Below, piece by piece: positions 9,363 through 20,249 of a stretch of 64,000 nt of DNA (its first letter is position 1; every line of letters starts with the position of its first letter). The position numbers and the translations under genes were made by a program. This DNA is from CAWIXB01 sp963839955 (GTDB lineage Bacteria > Actinomycetota > Actinomycetes > JACCUZ01): contig CAWIXB010000001.1 in assembly GCA_963839955.1 (NCBI GenBank), positions 2,232,001 to 2,296,000 on the forward strand. The letters run 5' to 3'. Under the pieces are notes generated by a model that had not been told where the DNA came from, did not search any database, and saw nothing but the letters and a program-made list of their open reading frames with translations.

Positions 9363-11494
9363 TGCGGGCCCGCATCGCGTGGATCCTGGCTGGCGTCACC
9401 GTGGCCTGCGCGGTCGCTGACACGGCCGTCACCGGCGCGTGGACGCACCTGCTCTCGGAGGCGTCCGTCGGCAACCACGGCTGGCCGCTGGTCGTCGCGG
9501 CAACCGTGGGCTGCGCGCTGATGGGCGCGCTCATCGTGTCGAGGTACGAGCGGCACCCCATCGGGTGGCTGCTCGTCGGCATCGGTGTCGCCGGGGGGCT
9601 GTCGCTGCTCGGGGAGACCTACAGCATCTGGGTGATCTCGCACGGCGGTGCCGGTTCCGAGTCGCTGGGCCACGTCGCCGGCTGGGTTTCGGTGCTGCTG
9701 AGCGCACCGTTGACGTTCGGCGCCATGACCATCCTCTTCCTCATCGTTCCCGACGGGCACTTCCCCTCCCGTCGGTGGCGCTGGGCGGTCTGGGCGTCGC
9801 TCCTCGGTCTCCTTCTCTACGAGGCGTCGCTGTTCACGACCTCGCCGACCACGTTCGAGATCCAGGAGTCCGCCCAGGGCCTGGCCTTCGTGTGGCAGCT
9901 CAGCGGACTTCTCCTGCTCGTCGGCGGGCTGGGCGCCTCCGTGGTCGGCCTGGTGCTGCGCACCCGCCGCTCCCGGGGCGAGGCGCGCCTGCAGCTGCGC
10001 TGGATCGCGGCAGCCGGCGGGATGATCGTCATCGGCATCGTCATGCTGATCACCATCCAGCTGTCCACCGGTGGTGAGCAGGGCTACCTGGCCAGCGCGC
10101 CGCTCTTCACGGCGTACCTCCTCCTCCCGGTGTGCGTGGCGATCTCGGTGCTGCGCCACCGGCTGTTCGACATCGAGCTGATCATCAGCCGCACCCTGAT
10201 GGTGTCGATCGCGACCGCGTTCGCCGCGTCGGGCTACGTCGTGCTCGTGGTCGTCTTCGGCGAGATGGTCGGCGGTCGCACGGGTTCGTTCTGGCCGTCG
10301 CTGCTCGGTACGGCGCTCGTCGCGCTGGCGTTCCAGCCGCTGCGCCGACGCGTGGTCCACCTCGCGAACCGGATGGCGTACGGGTCACGCGCCGCGCCGT
10401 ACGAGGCGCTCGCCGACCTCAGCCGGCGACTGGGCGAGAGCCCCGCCCCCGACGCGCTGCTTCCCACCGTGGCCGAGGCGGCCGCGGGGGCTGTCGGGGC
10501 TCGGTCGGTCACCGTCCGGTTGGACGTGCCGGACGGCGACGACCTGGTCGCCCGGTGGCCGCTGCGCCCGGACGGCGGCCAGGCCGTCATCCCGGGCGAG
10601 GTCGCCGAGGTCGCTGTGCTCGACCGCGAGGAGCGCCTCGGCAGCATCGTCGTCGACATGCCGGCCGGCCGGGCCCTGCGCCCCGAGGAGCCGGGCCTCC
10701 TGGCCAGCCTGGCCGACCAGGCAGCGATCGCCTTCCGCAACGCCCAGCTCTCCGCCCAGCTCGAGGCCCGGGTCGCCCAGCTCGACGCCCGCACCGCCGA
10801 GCTGGCCCGGTCGCGGTCGCGCATCATCGCCGCGCGCGATGCCGAACGGGCCCGGCTCGAACGCGCCATCCGCCGCGAGGTGAGCCCGCTGCTGGAGGGC
10901 CTGGCGGCGGAGCTCGACCGGCCCCGGGTCAAGAGTGACGCGGTCACCGGGCCGGTCCTCGGCGCCCTGCTCGCCGACTCGGTGGCGGCGCTGGAGGCGC
11001 TGCGCGAGATCACCCGCGGCATCTTCCCGGCGCAGCTGGAGCGCTCGGGGATCGTGCCGGCCGTCTCGGCCCACCTCGGCCGCACCGGCCGCGTGGGCGC
11101 CCTCACCGTCGCGGACTCGGCCGCAGGCGTGCGCTTCGACCGGCGGGTCGAGGCCGCCGCCTACTTCTGCTTCGTCGAGGCGATGAGCGAGCTCCAGGCA
11201 CCGGTCGCGGTGACCCTGGCCGTGGATGACGACCGGCTCCACCTGCGGGTCACCGGCCACGGGCGCGTCGATCCCGACCTCTGGCACCTCCAGGACCGGG
11301 TGGAGCCACTGGCCGGCACGGTGACCTGGTCTCCGGGCTCCGACGGCGGCACGCTGGCCGTCGACCTGCCCACGCAGCCGGGTGGGCGCGCGGGCGTGGT
11401 CGACGTGCGTGCGGACGGGCTGCCTCAGCCGGCGACCGCGGCGTCCCAGCCCTCGACCAGCCGGTCGGGACCGAACGCGGACTTGGTCACGTAG
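9362..11494 (+). CDS. Polytopic membrane sensor resembling a histidine kinase but lacking catalytic residues (probable pseudokinase)
   Basis: A 710-residue protein. About eight to ten membrane helices fill residues 1-325, then comes a linker (FQPLRRRVVHLANRMAYGSR) homologous to the preceding kinase, a GAF-like domain (about 345-460) and a degenerate HisKA_3/ATPase region. Where the preceding kinase has RLERDIHDGAQQ, this protein has RLERAIRREVSPL, so the phospho-acceptor His is Arg504. The N-box EALQNAAKHS is replaced by EAMSELQAPV, and the glycine-rich boxes are lost. Autophosphorylation therefore looks impossible. It could act as a signal-sensing partner of the intact kinase. Its last 70 bases overlap the convergent receiver gene. 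Confidence 0.85.
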   Translation: MRARIAWILAGVTVACAVADTAVTGAWTHLLSEASVGNHGWPLVVAATVGCALMGALIVSRYERHPIGWLLVGIGVAGGLSLLGETYSIWVISHGGAGSESLGHVAGWVSVLLSAPLTFGAMTILFLIVPDGHFPSRRWRWAVWASLLGLLLYEASLFTTSPTTFEIQESAQGLAFVWQLSGLLLLVGGLGASVVGLVLRTRRSRGEARLQLRWIAAAGGMIVIGIVMLITIQLSTGGEQGYLASAPLFTAYLLLPVCVAISVLRHRLFDIELIISRTLMVSIATAFAASGYVVLVVVFGEMVGGRTGSFWPSLLGTALVALAFQPLRRRVVHLANRMAYGSRAAPYEALADLSRRLGESPAPDALLPTVAEAAAGAVGARSVTVRLDVPDGDDLVARWPLRPDGGQAVIPGEVAEVAVLDREERLGSIVVDMPAGRALRPEEPGLLASLADQAAIAFRNAQLSAQLEARVAQLDARTAELARSRSRIIAARDAERARLERAIRREVSPLLEGLAAELDRPRVKSDAVTGPVLGALLADSVAALEALREITRGIFPAQLERSGIVPAVSAHLGRTGRVGALTVADSAAGVRFDRRVEAAAYFCFVEAMSELQAPVAVTLAVDDDRLHLRVTGHGRVDPDLWHLQDRVEPLAGTVTWSPGSDGGTLAVDLPTQPGGRAGVVDVRADGLPQPATAASQPSTSRSGPNADLVT

Positions 11495-11799
11495 CCGGCG
11501 GCGCCCGACTCGGCCACGAACGCGGCGCCTTCGTCCTCGTCGTACGTCGAGAGCAGCAGGACGACGGGGGGCGCGGCGTCCGAGAGAAGTCGGCGCGCGG
11601 CCTCCAGCCCGTCGATGCCGGGCAGGTTGACGTCCATCAGGACCAGGTCGGGGCGCAGCCGCGCGACCGCGTCGAGGGACTCCTCGCCGGATGCGACCTG
11701 GCCGACGACGACGAACCCGGCGGTCTCCTCGACCACGGCCGTCATGGCGCGCCGGAAGGGCGCCTGGTCGTCCACGATCAGGACACGTACGTCAGCCAC
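11425..11799 (-). CDS. Receiver-only response regulator
   Basis: A 124-residue protein made of one receiver domain and no output domain. VLIVDDQ gives the acidic pair, D56 in LVLMDVNLPG is the phospho-acceptor, the Thr/Ser position is LLLSTYD, and the Lys is in YVTKSAF. The start is a GTG at 11799, ten bases after GGAGG; a GTG at 11808 is too close to that site. The sequence belongs to the NarL family by its receiver but stops where the LuxR helix-turn-helix would begin. It lies convergent to the kinase pair and overlaps the pseudokinase by 70 bases. It might relay phosphate or work by protein contact. Confidence 0.85.
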   Translation of the reverse strand: MADVRVLIVDDQAPFRRAMTAVVEETAGFVVVGQVASGEESLDAVARLRPDLVLMDVNLPGIDGLEAARRLLSDAAPPVVLLLSTYDEDEGAAFVAESGAAGYVTKSAFGPDRLVEGWDAAVAG

Positions 11800-11888
11800 G
11801 TCAGGCACACCTCCCCCGTGATCGTCGCCGAACACCTGCGGCGGGCAGGAGGGGGCTGGCCACACATCGGGGTTCGGTTGGCCCCCGG

Positions 11889-12086
11889 TCAGTTGCGAGC
11901 GCATGACGCGGCGGTCTCGGGGTCGTAGCTGGCGAGCAGGGCGCCCGCACCCCAGACCAGGTCCAACGGGAACACGTCGCTGACGATGCGGAAGAAGTGC
12001 TCGTCGGTCGCGGACCAGCCGGCGGGGGTGGTGTTCTCGGTGGTGTTCTCGGTGGTGTTCGCGGTGGTGTTCTCGGTGGTGTTCAT
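11889..12086 (-). CDS. Small protein (65 aa) with NTTE repeats
   Basis: The product begins MNTTENTTANTTENTTENTT and continues PAGWSATDEHFFRIVSDVFP, then LDLVWGAGALLASYDPETAA. The ATG is preceded by AGGAG at good spacing. The first 20 residues are encoded by a 12-bp tandem repeat; the remainder is non-repetitive and could form one helix. It shares an almost identical promoter arrangement with the divergent gene at 12361. There is no recognisable family and no signal peptide. It is probably real because of the ribosome-binding site and the twin promoters. Confidence 0.6.
   Translation of the reverse strand: MNTTENTTANTTENTTENTTPAGWSATDEHFFRIVSDVFPLDLVWGAGALLASYDPETAASCARN
12027..12085. repeat. 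12-bp tandem repeat encoding the NTTE tract
   Basis: About 4.9 units of a GGTGGTGTTCTC-type 12-mer (plus-strand reading), one with TTCGCG instead of TTCTCG. Because the unit is a multiple of three, copy-number change would lengthen or shorten the protein without a frameshift. Confidence 0.8.
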
Positions 12087-12131
12087 TTCTGGCTCCTGGG
12101 TGATGACCGGTGGTTCCGGCTGCTGTCTTCG

Positions 12132-12162
12132 ACGCTAGGCGCGCGGGGGCCCGCGGCCGATC
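12132..12162 (-). promoter_or_regulatory. Predicted promoter of the 65-aa gene (GATCGGC-N18-TAGCGT)
   Basis: On the minus strand, GATCGGC (12156-12162) is followed after 18 bases by TAGCGT (12132-12137) and then CGAAGAC. The same two blocks with the same 18-base spacing occur in front of the divergent gene at 12361. The match of spacing and flank argues for a shared sigma factor or regulator. Confidence 0.5.
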
Positions 12163-12283
12163 GGGCTCGCACCACGTCGGCCGGGGATGTCCGCACGGCG
12201 GGGGGACACCCGCCGTACGGCGCGGGGGCGTGCCCGTACCCCCGTCCCGGCGTGCTGGTGCTCCCCGGTCATGCGGCCCGCAC

Positions 12284-12314
12284 GATCGGCACGGCATCGA
12301 GGTCTGCCTAGCGT
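12284..12314 (+). promoter_or_regulatory. Predicted promoter of the zinc-ribbon gene (GATCGGC-N18-TAGCGT)
   Basis: GATCGGC (12284-12290), 18 bases, then TAGCGT (12309-12314) and CGAGAC. It mirrors the divergent element at 12132-12162. Confidence 0.5.
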
Positions 12315-12360
12315 CGAGACGACACAACAGGGAACGACCAGAGCAGCCCAGGAGAGCGAC

Positions 12361-12753
12361 ATGAACCGCGACGAGACCGTGATCGACGCCCAGTGCCCGG
12401 TGTGCGGCGACGTCGAGCTGGGCCCGGACCAGCTCTGGCTGGTCGTGACCGACATCCCCGAGCGCTCGCACTACGGCTTCCACTGCCCCACCTGCGAGCT
12501 CCAGCTGACCTACCACGCCGGCGACGCGGTCGTCGACATCCTCGCGCCGCTGGTGGCGACGGAGACCCTGGCCGTGCCGGCCGAGGTGCTGGAGCCCCGC
12601 GGCGGGCCGGCCCTGACCGTCGACGACCTGCTGGACCTGCACCTCGCGCTCGCCGACGGCTCGTTCGCCGCTGACTCGCTGGCCGACGCCTCGCTGCCCA
12701 CAGACTCGCTGCCCACAGACTCGCTGCCCAAAGACGTTGTCGGTGCCTTGTAG
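12361..12753 (+). CDS. Small zinc-ribbon-like protein (130 aa)
   Basis: The product starts MNRDETVIDAQCPVCGDVEL. It has C12-x2-C15 and C42-x2-C45 (FHCPTCELQLTYH), which would form a zinc ribbon or rubredoxin-like knuckle. An acidic, hydrophobic C-terminal half follows (PALTVDDLLDLHLALADGSF), then a short tail of repeated DSLPT units encoded by a 15-bp direct repeat. AGGAGAG stands ahead of the ATG. It is divergent from the 65-aa gene with a matching promoter, and precedes the ileS T-box. Function unknown; it is not a recognised enzyme. Confidence 0.75.
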   Translation: MNRDETVIDAQCPVCGDVELGPDQLWLVVTDIPERSHYGFHCPTCELQLTYHAGDAVVDILAPLVATETLAVPAEVLEPRGGPALTVDDLLDLHLALADGSFAADSLADASLPTDSLPTDSLPKDVVGAL

Positions 12754-12771
12754 GCTCGACGTGACGCAACC

Positions 12772-12961
12772 TGCACGGCATCGATGGGGCCATCACCCCG
12801 GAGCCGCCGGAAGAACGCTTCGCCGATCTCGGCGGGGTCACTAGAACCGGCAGCCGGTCGCGAGACGAGTGGGCCGCACCAGCACGACGCGGCCAAGGAG
12901 GGTGGTACCGCGGGGCCCGAGCCTCGTCCCTTCGCCGGAGCAGCACCAGCCGACGAAGGAG
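12772..12961 (+). ncRNA. T-box riboswitch, translational type, controlling ileS
   Basis: The core T-box sequence GGTGGTACCGCGG lies at 12901-12913. Upstream, a short stem I (GGGG 12786-12789 with CCCC 12796-12799) presents CCATCA in its loop, giving the Ile codon ATC at 12792-12794 as specifier. Downstream, GTCCCTTCG (12926-12934) can pair with CGAAGGA (12954-12960), which includes the ribosome-binding site of ileS. There is no terminator. This matches the actinobacterial class in which uncharged tRNA-Ile frees the ribosome-binding site. Confidence 0.85.
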
Positions 12962-12971
12962 CACCACCGCC

Positions 12972-16118
<3,147 letters not shown>

Positions 16119-16174
16119 TGCCGCCGTAAAGGTTCGGTATTGCGCAGGCAACCCCTGAGCGCCAGCAGGCGGAA

Positions 16175-16190
16175 TCACCCGTTCGGGTGA
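16175..16190 (+). terminator. Short hairpin after ileS
   Basis: TCACCC (16175-16180) and GGGTGA (16185-16190) form a six-base stem with loop GTTC, 57 bases after the ileS stop. There is no T-run. It is a weak candidate terminator. Confidence 0.3.
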
Positions 16191-16288
16191 CTGAGAACAC
16201 CCCAAGGTTTGCGCCGATACTGCTGCAACGGCCCATCCACCCCGCGACGCGGACGTGGCGCCCGGCCCCCGGATGCATGGAGGTAGCG

Positions 16289-16756
16289 GTGCCACTTCAG
16301 GTCCTGCCGCTCGGCGGCACAACGGTCACTGGGTTGCGGCTCAAGGAAGACGCCATCGCCGTCCCGGCGCTGGCCAGCCATGTTCGGCCCGCCCTCGTGC
16401 TTGCCGAGCGCGAGTCCCGCGAACTGCTCGCAGCGGCGTCGCGCAACGACGTCAGCAGCGGCGGTCAGTTCTCCGCCGGGCCGGCCGGCATCCAGCTCTG
16501 GCGTGGGCCCTTCGACGGCCCGCACGGCACCCGCGGCAACGCCCGCCTTCTCGGGTCCGTCGACTGGAGCTATGACACGCCGACCCGCCACTACGTGACC
16601 ATCTACCGCGCCATGGTCACCGACGCCGGTATCGACGCCGGCGAGACCACGCTCTCGGTGCTCGCCCAGGTGCTCAGCCTCGGCGGCATCCCGGCTGACG
16701 GCAACCGCGTCACGCTGGCCACCCCGCCGGCTCGCGATCCTTTCCGGCGGCACTAG
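16289..16756 (+). CDS. Hypothetical protein, 155 aa
   Basis: The GTG at 16289 stands five bases after GGAGG and begins VPLQVLPLGGTTVTGLRLKE. The protein is mixed alpha/beta without membrane segments, signal peptide or cysteine motifs. Recognisable stretches are LASHVRPALVLAERESRELL, GPAGIQLWRGPFDGPHGTRG and LLGSVDWSYDTPTRHYVTIY. The frame is open upstream to an ATG at 16187 without a ribosome-binding site. It is a monocistronic gene between ileS and divIVA, ended by a strong hairpin. I do not recognise the family. Confidence 0.65.
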   Translation: MPLQVLPLGGTTVTGLRLKEDAIAVPALASHVRPALVLAERESRELLAAASRNDVSSGGQFSAGPAGIQLWRGPFDGPHGTRGNARLLGSVDWSYDTPTRHYVTIYRAMVTDAGIDAGETTLSVLAQVLSLGGIPADGNRVTLATPPARDPFRRH

Positions 16757-16790
16757 GGCCGTCACCCCCGACGACCCCGACGACCCCCGG

Positions 16791-16841
16791 AAAGCCGAAC
16801 GCCGGCAGGCCCACCCCCGTGGCCTGCCGGCGTTCGGCTTT
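16791..16841. terminator. Strong bidirectional terminator
   Basis: A perfect 21-bp stem: 16791-16811 (AAAGCCGAACGCCGGCAGGC plus one base) pairs with 16821-16841, which ends in GGCTTT. It sits between the convergent ends of the 155-aa gene and divIVA and can serve both. Confidence 0.85.
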
Positions 16842-16868
16842 GCTGTGCCCCCTGCCAAGAGCTCTCGG

Positions 16869-17642
16869 TCAGCCCTGAGACTGCTGCGGCGCACCTCCCG
16901 GGCGATCGCCGCCGCCGACCGGTGCGCCCGGGGTGAACGACGCGCTTGCCGGCTGCGCGCCGTCGCCGTCCGCCTGTCCCTGCGGCTGCTTCTGGCCCTG
17001 GGCACCACCGCTGGGCGGACGCGCGTCCGTGGCGGGCGCGTCGCTGACGCGCGCGTCGAGGTCACGCAGCTGCGTCTCCAGGTAGGACTTGAGGCGGGTG
17101 CGGTACTCGCGCTCGAACGACCGCAGCTGCTCGACCTTGGTCTCGAGCGCACTGCGCTCGGTCTCGAGCGACCCGATCATCTGCCGGTGCTTGTCGTCGG
17201 CCTCCCGGCGCAGCGTGTCGGCCCGGCTGCGCGCCTCGCCGATGATGCGATCGGCCTGGGTGCGGGCCTCGGCGACGTGCTCGTCTGCGGTGCGCTGCGC
17301 GAGCGCCAGGATGCCGGTGGCGTTCTCGGAGACGCTGCGCGCCGCTGGCGCAGGAGCCGCCGGCGTCGTCGCCGGCTTGGGCGTCGGCGCGGGAGTGCGA
17401 GTCGGTGGGGCGACTGGTTGGGTCGGCGCCTGCGCAGCGGCCCCACGGTCGCGCCCCGCCTCGCCGGGCGAGCGCTGGGCCGTGGTGAGCTTGGCGCGCA
17501 GCTCGTCGTTCTCGCGGTAGAGCCGGGTCAGCTCGGCCTCGACCTCGTCGAGGAACTCGTCGACCTCGGTCTCGTCGTAGCCCGGCTTGAGCCGCGTGCT
17601 CGTGAACTGCTTGTTGGCCACGTCCTCGGGGGTCAGCGGCAT
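16869..17642 (-). CDS. divIVA: DivIVA/Wag31 polar growth protein
   Basis: A 257-residue cytoplasmic scaffold that marks poles and septa and directs peptidoglycan synthesis in actinobacteria. The conserved lipid-binding head MPLTPEDVANKQFTSTRLKP with GYDETEVDEFLDEVEAEL is at residues 1-40. A Pro/Ala/Thr-rich linker (about 58-105) separates it from a long coiled coil (about 105-205, SENATGILALAQRTADEHVA onward). A Gly/Gln-rich tail ends the protein. The ATG at 17642 follows GAGGTGA. It is the last gene of the division cluster, followed by a terminator. Confidence 0.95.
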   Translation of the reverse strand: MPLTPEDVANKQFTSTRLKPGYDETEVDEFLDEVEAELTRLYRENDELRAKLTTAQRSPGEAGRDRGAAAQAPTQPVAPPTRTPAPTPKPATTPAAPAPAARSVSENATGILALAQRTADEHVAEARTQADRIIGEARSRADTLRREADDKHRQMIGSLETERSALETKVEQLRSFEREYRTRLKSYLETQLRDLDARVSDAPATDARPPSGGAQGQKQPQGQADGDGAQPASASFTPGAPVGGGDRPGGAPQQSQG

Positions 17643-17798
17643 GGCGTCACCTCGGCAGTCTCCTCGACATCTCACGTCGGTAACGGCGATCGCCGCCACC
17701 CTGGCACCGTCCGTTACGTTGTGCCAGGTCAGCGAGGCTATACGACGGCCTTCCGTGACCGCGAGTCGCCGTGTCTGGCGACACGCCGTGGCCAGCGG

Positions 17799-18083
17799 CT
17801 AAAGCGCTGCCACCAGGCCCCGCGCGACGGCGACCAGGATGAAGAGCACCAAGAAGGACAGGTCGAGCGAAATGCCCCCGATGCGCAGTGGGGGGATCAC
17901 CTTGCGTAGTGCCCGCAGGGGCGGATCCGTCACGGTGTAGACGATCTCGGCGATGATCAGCATGGGTCCGGACGGGCGCCAGGAGCGCGCGAACATCTGG
18001 ACGTAGTCGAGGATCAACCGCCCGATGAGCAGGATGAAGAAGAGGAGCAGGAGCAGACCGAGGACATCGCCGACGACAGACAC
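17799..18083 (-). CDS. yggT: YggT family membrane protein
   Basis: A 94-residue protein with two hydrophobic segments (LLLLLFFILLIGRLILDYV and LDLSFLVLFILVAVARGLV) around the family motif VTDPPLRALRKVIPPLRIGG. In actinobacteria and Gram-positives it sits between sepF and divIVA and is linked to division and osmotic stress; its biochemical role is unclear. It starts ten bases after the sepF stop, consistent with co-transcription. Confidence 0.92.
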   Translation of the reverse strand: MSVVGDVLGLLLLLFFILLIGRLILDYVQMFARSWRPSGPMLIIAEIVYTVTDPPLRALRKVIPPLRIGGISLDLSFLVLFILVAVARGLVAAL

Positions 18084-18093
18084 CAGCCAGATA

Positions 18094-18645
18094 CTAGCTC
18101 TGGTTGAAGAATCCGCTTTCTGCCATGCGGGCCTTGTCCTCGGCGGTCACCGTGACGTCGACCGGCGAGAGCAGGAAGACCTTGTTCGTCACCCGCTCGA
18201 TGGTGCCGCGCAGCCCGAACACCAGACCGGCCGCGAAGTCGACCAGCCGCTTGGCGTCGTTGTCGTCCATGTCGGAGAGGTTCATGATGACCGGCGTGTT
18301 GTCGCGGAAGCTCTCGCCGATCTGCTTGGCCTCGTTGTAGGTGCGCGGGTGGATCGTCGTGATGCGGTCGAACGGTCGCGAGGCGGCACTCGGACGACGC
18401 TGCCCCGACCGGTCGCCGCGGTGCTCTGCGCCCCGCTCCGGCATCGTTGCGACCGACGCGCGGTGCTCCTCGCGCAGCGGCGCCAAGGTGCGAGCGCCAC
18501 CGGACCCTGACCGCGTGTCCTGGCGTGCGTCACCGCGGTCGCGGCCGTCGTCGTACTCGCCGTCGTACTCGCCGTCGTAGTCGTAGCGGTCCTCGTCCTC
18601 CACGAGGCCGAGGTAGACCATTGCTTTGCGCATCGCGCCGGCCAT
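18094..18645 (-). CDS. sepF: SepF cell-division protein
   Basis: A 183-residue FtsZ membrane anchor. The N-terminal amphipathic helix (MAGAMRKAMVYLGLVEDED) is followed by an acidic, Arg/Ser-rich disordered linker with DGEY repeats, then the SepF core (about 90-175) with RPFDRITTIHPRTYNEAKQI, VIMNLSDMDDNDAKRLVDFA and GLVFGLRGTIERVTNKVFLL. Actinobacteria lack FtsA, so SepF is the expected FtsZ tether. Confidence 0.95.
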   Translation of the reverse strand: MAGAMRKAMVYLGLVEDEDRYDYDGEYDGEYDDGRDRGDARQDTRSGSGGARTLAPLREEHRASVATMPERGAEHRGDRSGQRRPSAASRPFDRITTIHPRTYNEAKQIGESFRDNTPVIMNLSDMDDNDAKRLVDFAAGLVFGLRGTIERVTNKVFLLSPVDVTVTAEDKARMAESGFFNQS

Positions 18646-18722
18646 CCTGGCTGCCTTCCGGTCGGACGAACTGAAGATCGGATCCGCGGCGCCGAGTTGG
18701 CACCACGCTCTGGTCGAAAACG

Positions 18723-19436
18723 CTAGCCGAGCGGAGGCCGTGAACCCAGGATTGCCGTGCCGACGCGCAGGTGTGTCGCGCCCGAAGCCACCGCAGCCTC
18801 GAGATCTCCGCTCATTCCTGCCGATATGACGGTTGCCGTCGGGTGCGCGGCGCGAAGCTCGGCGGCGACCTTCGCCAGACGTGCAAACGCCTCACGCGGG
18901 TCGGCGTCCTGAGGCGCAACGGCCATGACCCCACCGAGCGCCAGGTGCTGCGCCGACGCGACGGCATCGGCCACCGTGAGCACCTCGTCCTGTCCCACGC
19001 CGCCCCGGGCGTCGTCGCGCTCGGCGTCCGGGCGCAGGTCGACCTGGACCAGGCAGGTCACCTCGCGCTCGTGCGCGGCCGCACCTCGCTCGAGCGGTGT
19101 CACCAGGCGGACGCGGTCGACCGAGTGCACCAGGTCGGCGTACGCCGTGACGGAACGCGCCTTGTTCGACTGCAGCCGGCCCACGAAGTGCCAGACGAGC
19201 CCGAGGTCGGCGCACTCCGCGGCCTTGCCAGCGGCTTCCTGGTCGCGGTTCTCGCCGACGTCGCGCACGCCGAGCTCCGCGAGCAGCCGAACGTCGTCGA
19301 CCGGGAAGGTCTTGGTGACCACCACGACGGTGAGCTCCGCACGGTCGCGCCCGGCCGCGGCGCAGGCCTTGGCGACGCGGTCCTCGACGGCAGCAAGACC
19401 GGCCGCGATCTCCGCGCGCCGGTCCACGTCAGGCAT
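18723..19436 (-). CDS. yggS: YggS family PLP-homeostasis protein
   Basis: A 237-residue TIM-barrel protein of the PLPBP family that buffers pyridoxal phosphate and has no known catalytic activity. The cofactor Lys is K42 in ELTVVVVTKTFP. Other conserved segments are VGENRDQEA, WHFVGRLQSNK, VHSVD and the phosphate-binding LRVGTAILGSR. Its start overlaps the end of pgeF by eight bases, so translation is probably coupled. Confidence 0.95.
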   Translation of the reverse strand: MPDVDRRAEIAAGLAAVEDRVAKACAAAGRDRAELTVVVVTKTFPVDDVRLLAELGVRDVGENRDQEAAGKAAECADLGLVWHFVGRLQSNKARSVTAYADLVHSVDRVRLVTPLERGAAAHEREVTCLVQVDLRPDAERDDARGGVGQDEVLTVADAVASAQHLALGGVMAVAPQDADPREAFARLAKVAAELRAAHPTATVISAGMSGDLEAAVASGATHLRVGTAILGSRPPLG

Positions 19437-20160
19437 CCCGCCACACGACAGCGGCGAACCGGCCGGTCACTCCGTCGCGGCGGTAGGAGTACAGGGACGG
19501 CGTCTCCGCGGTGCACGGGGCTGAGCCGACACCGACGACGTCGACGCCGGCGAGAGCGAGCTGGCTCGTCACACCGGCCCGAATGTCGAGCGCCGGCGTT
19601 CCGTGACGGCTGGTCGACGCGGCCGCCGGGACCAGTGCCACAACGTCGTCGTACATCTCGGTCGAGACCTCGTAGCACGACCCGCAGACGGCCGGGCCGA
19701 CGTAGGCGAGCAGGTCGACTGCCGGCGCCCCCAGCTCGTGCAGGACCTCGATCGCGGCGGGCACGACGCCGGCCGCCATGCCGCGTCGTCCTGCATGAAC
19801 GGCGCCGATCGCGTCACCGTTGCGGGCGGCGAGCAGCACCGGCACGCAGTCGGCGACGAGCACCGCGAGCGCGTGGCCGCGTCGGCCGGTGACGAGCGCG
19901 TCGGCGTCGGCCAGCTGGTCGTCGGGGTGCGCCGGTGCATCGACGACGGCGACGTCCCTGCCGTGCACCTGTGCGCTGAGGACCAGCCGGTCGTGGCCGA
20001 TGTGCTTCGCGACGCGCGCGCGGTTCTCCACCACGGCCAACGGGTCGTCGCCCACGTGGCCGCCGAGGTTCAGCGTGCCGTACGGCGCGGCGCTCACGCC
20101 CCCGGCGCGATGGGTGACCGCGAAGCGCGCGCCCGCGAGGGCACCTTCGAGGAAGAACAT
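19429..20160 (-). CDS. pgeF: Polyphenol oxidase/laccase-domain protein (PgeF/YlmD family)
   Basis: A 243-residue protein of the DUF152 family, shown in other bacteria to act as a purine nucleoside hydrolase/phosphorylase or peptidoglycan-editing factor. The metal ligands are all present: H66 in QVHGRDV, C105 in VADCVPV and H122 in VHAGRRG. I chose the ATG at 20160 because GGGAG precedes it; the frame is open six codons further. It lies between ftsZ and yggS in the usual actinobacterial order. Confidence 0.92.
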   Translation of the reverse strand: MFFLEGALAGARFAVTHRAGGVSAAPYGTLNLGGHVGDDPLAVVENRARVAKHIGHDRLVLSAQVHGRDVAVVDAPAHPDDQLADADALVTGRRGHALAVLVADCVPVLLAARNGDAIGAVHAGRRGMAAGVVPAAIEVLHELGAPAVDLLAYVGPAVCGSCYEVSTEMYDDVVALVPAAASTSRHGTPALDIRAGVTSQLALAGVDVVGVGSAPCTAETPSLYSYRRDGVTGRFAAVVWRDA

Positions 20161-20249
20161 CAACTCCCAGCCTCGCACGACAGGCCGGGCCGGTGCCTAG
20201 GTGACTGGCCGGCCGGACATGACTGCCGAATGTGCACTGCCGGACATGG

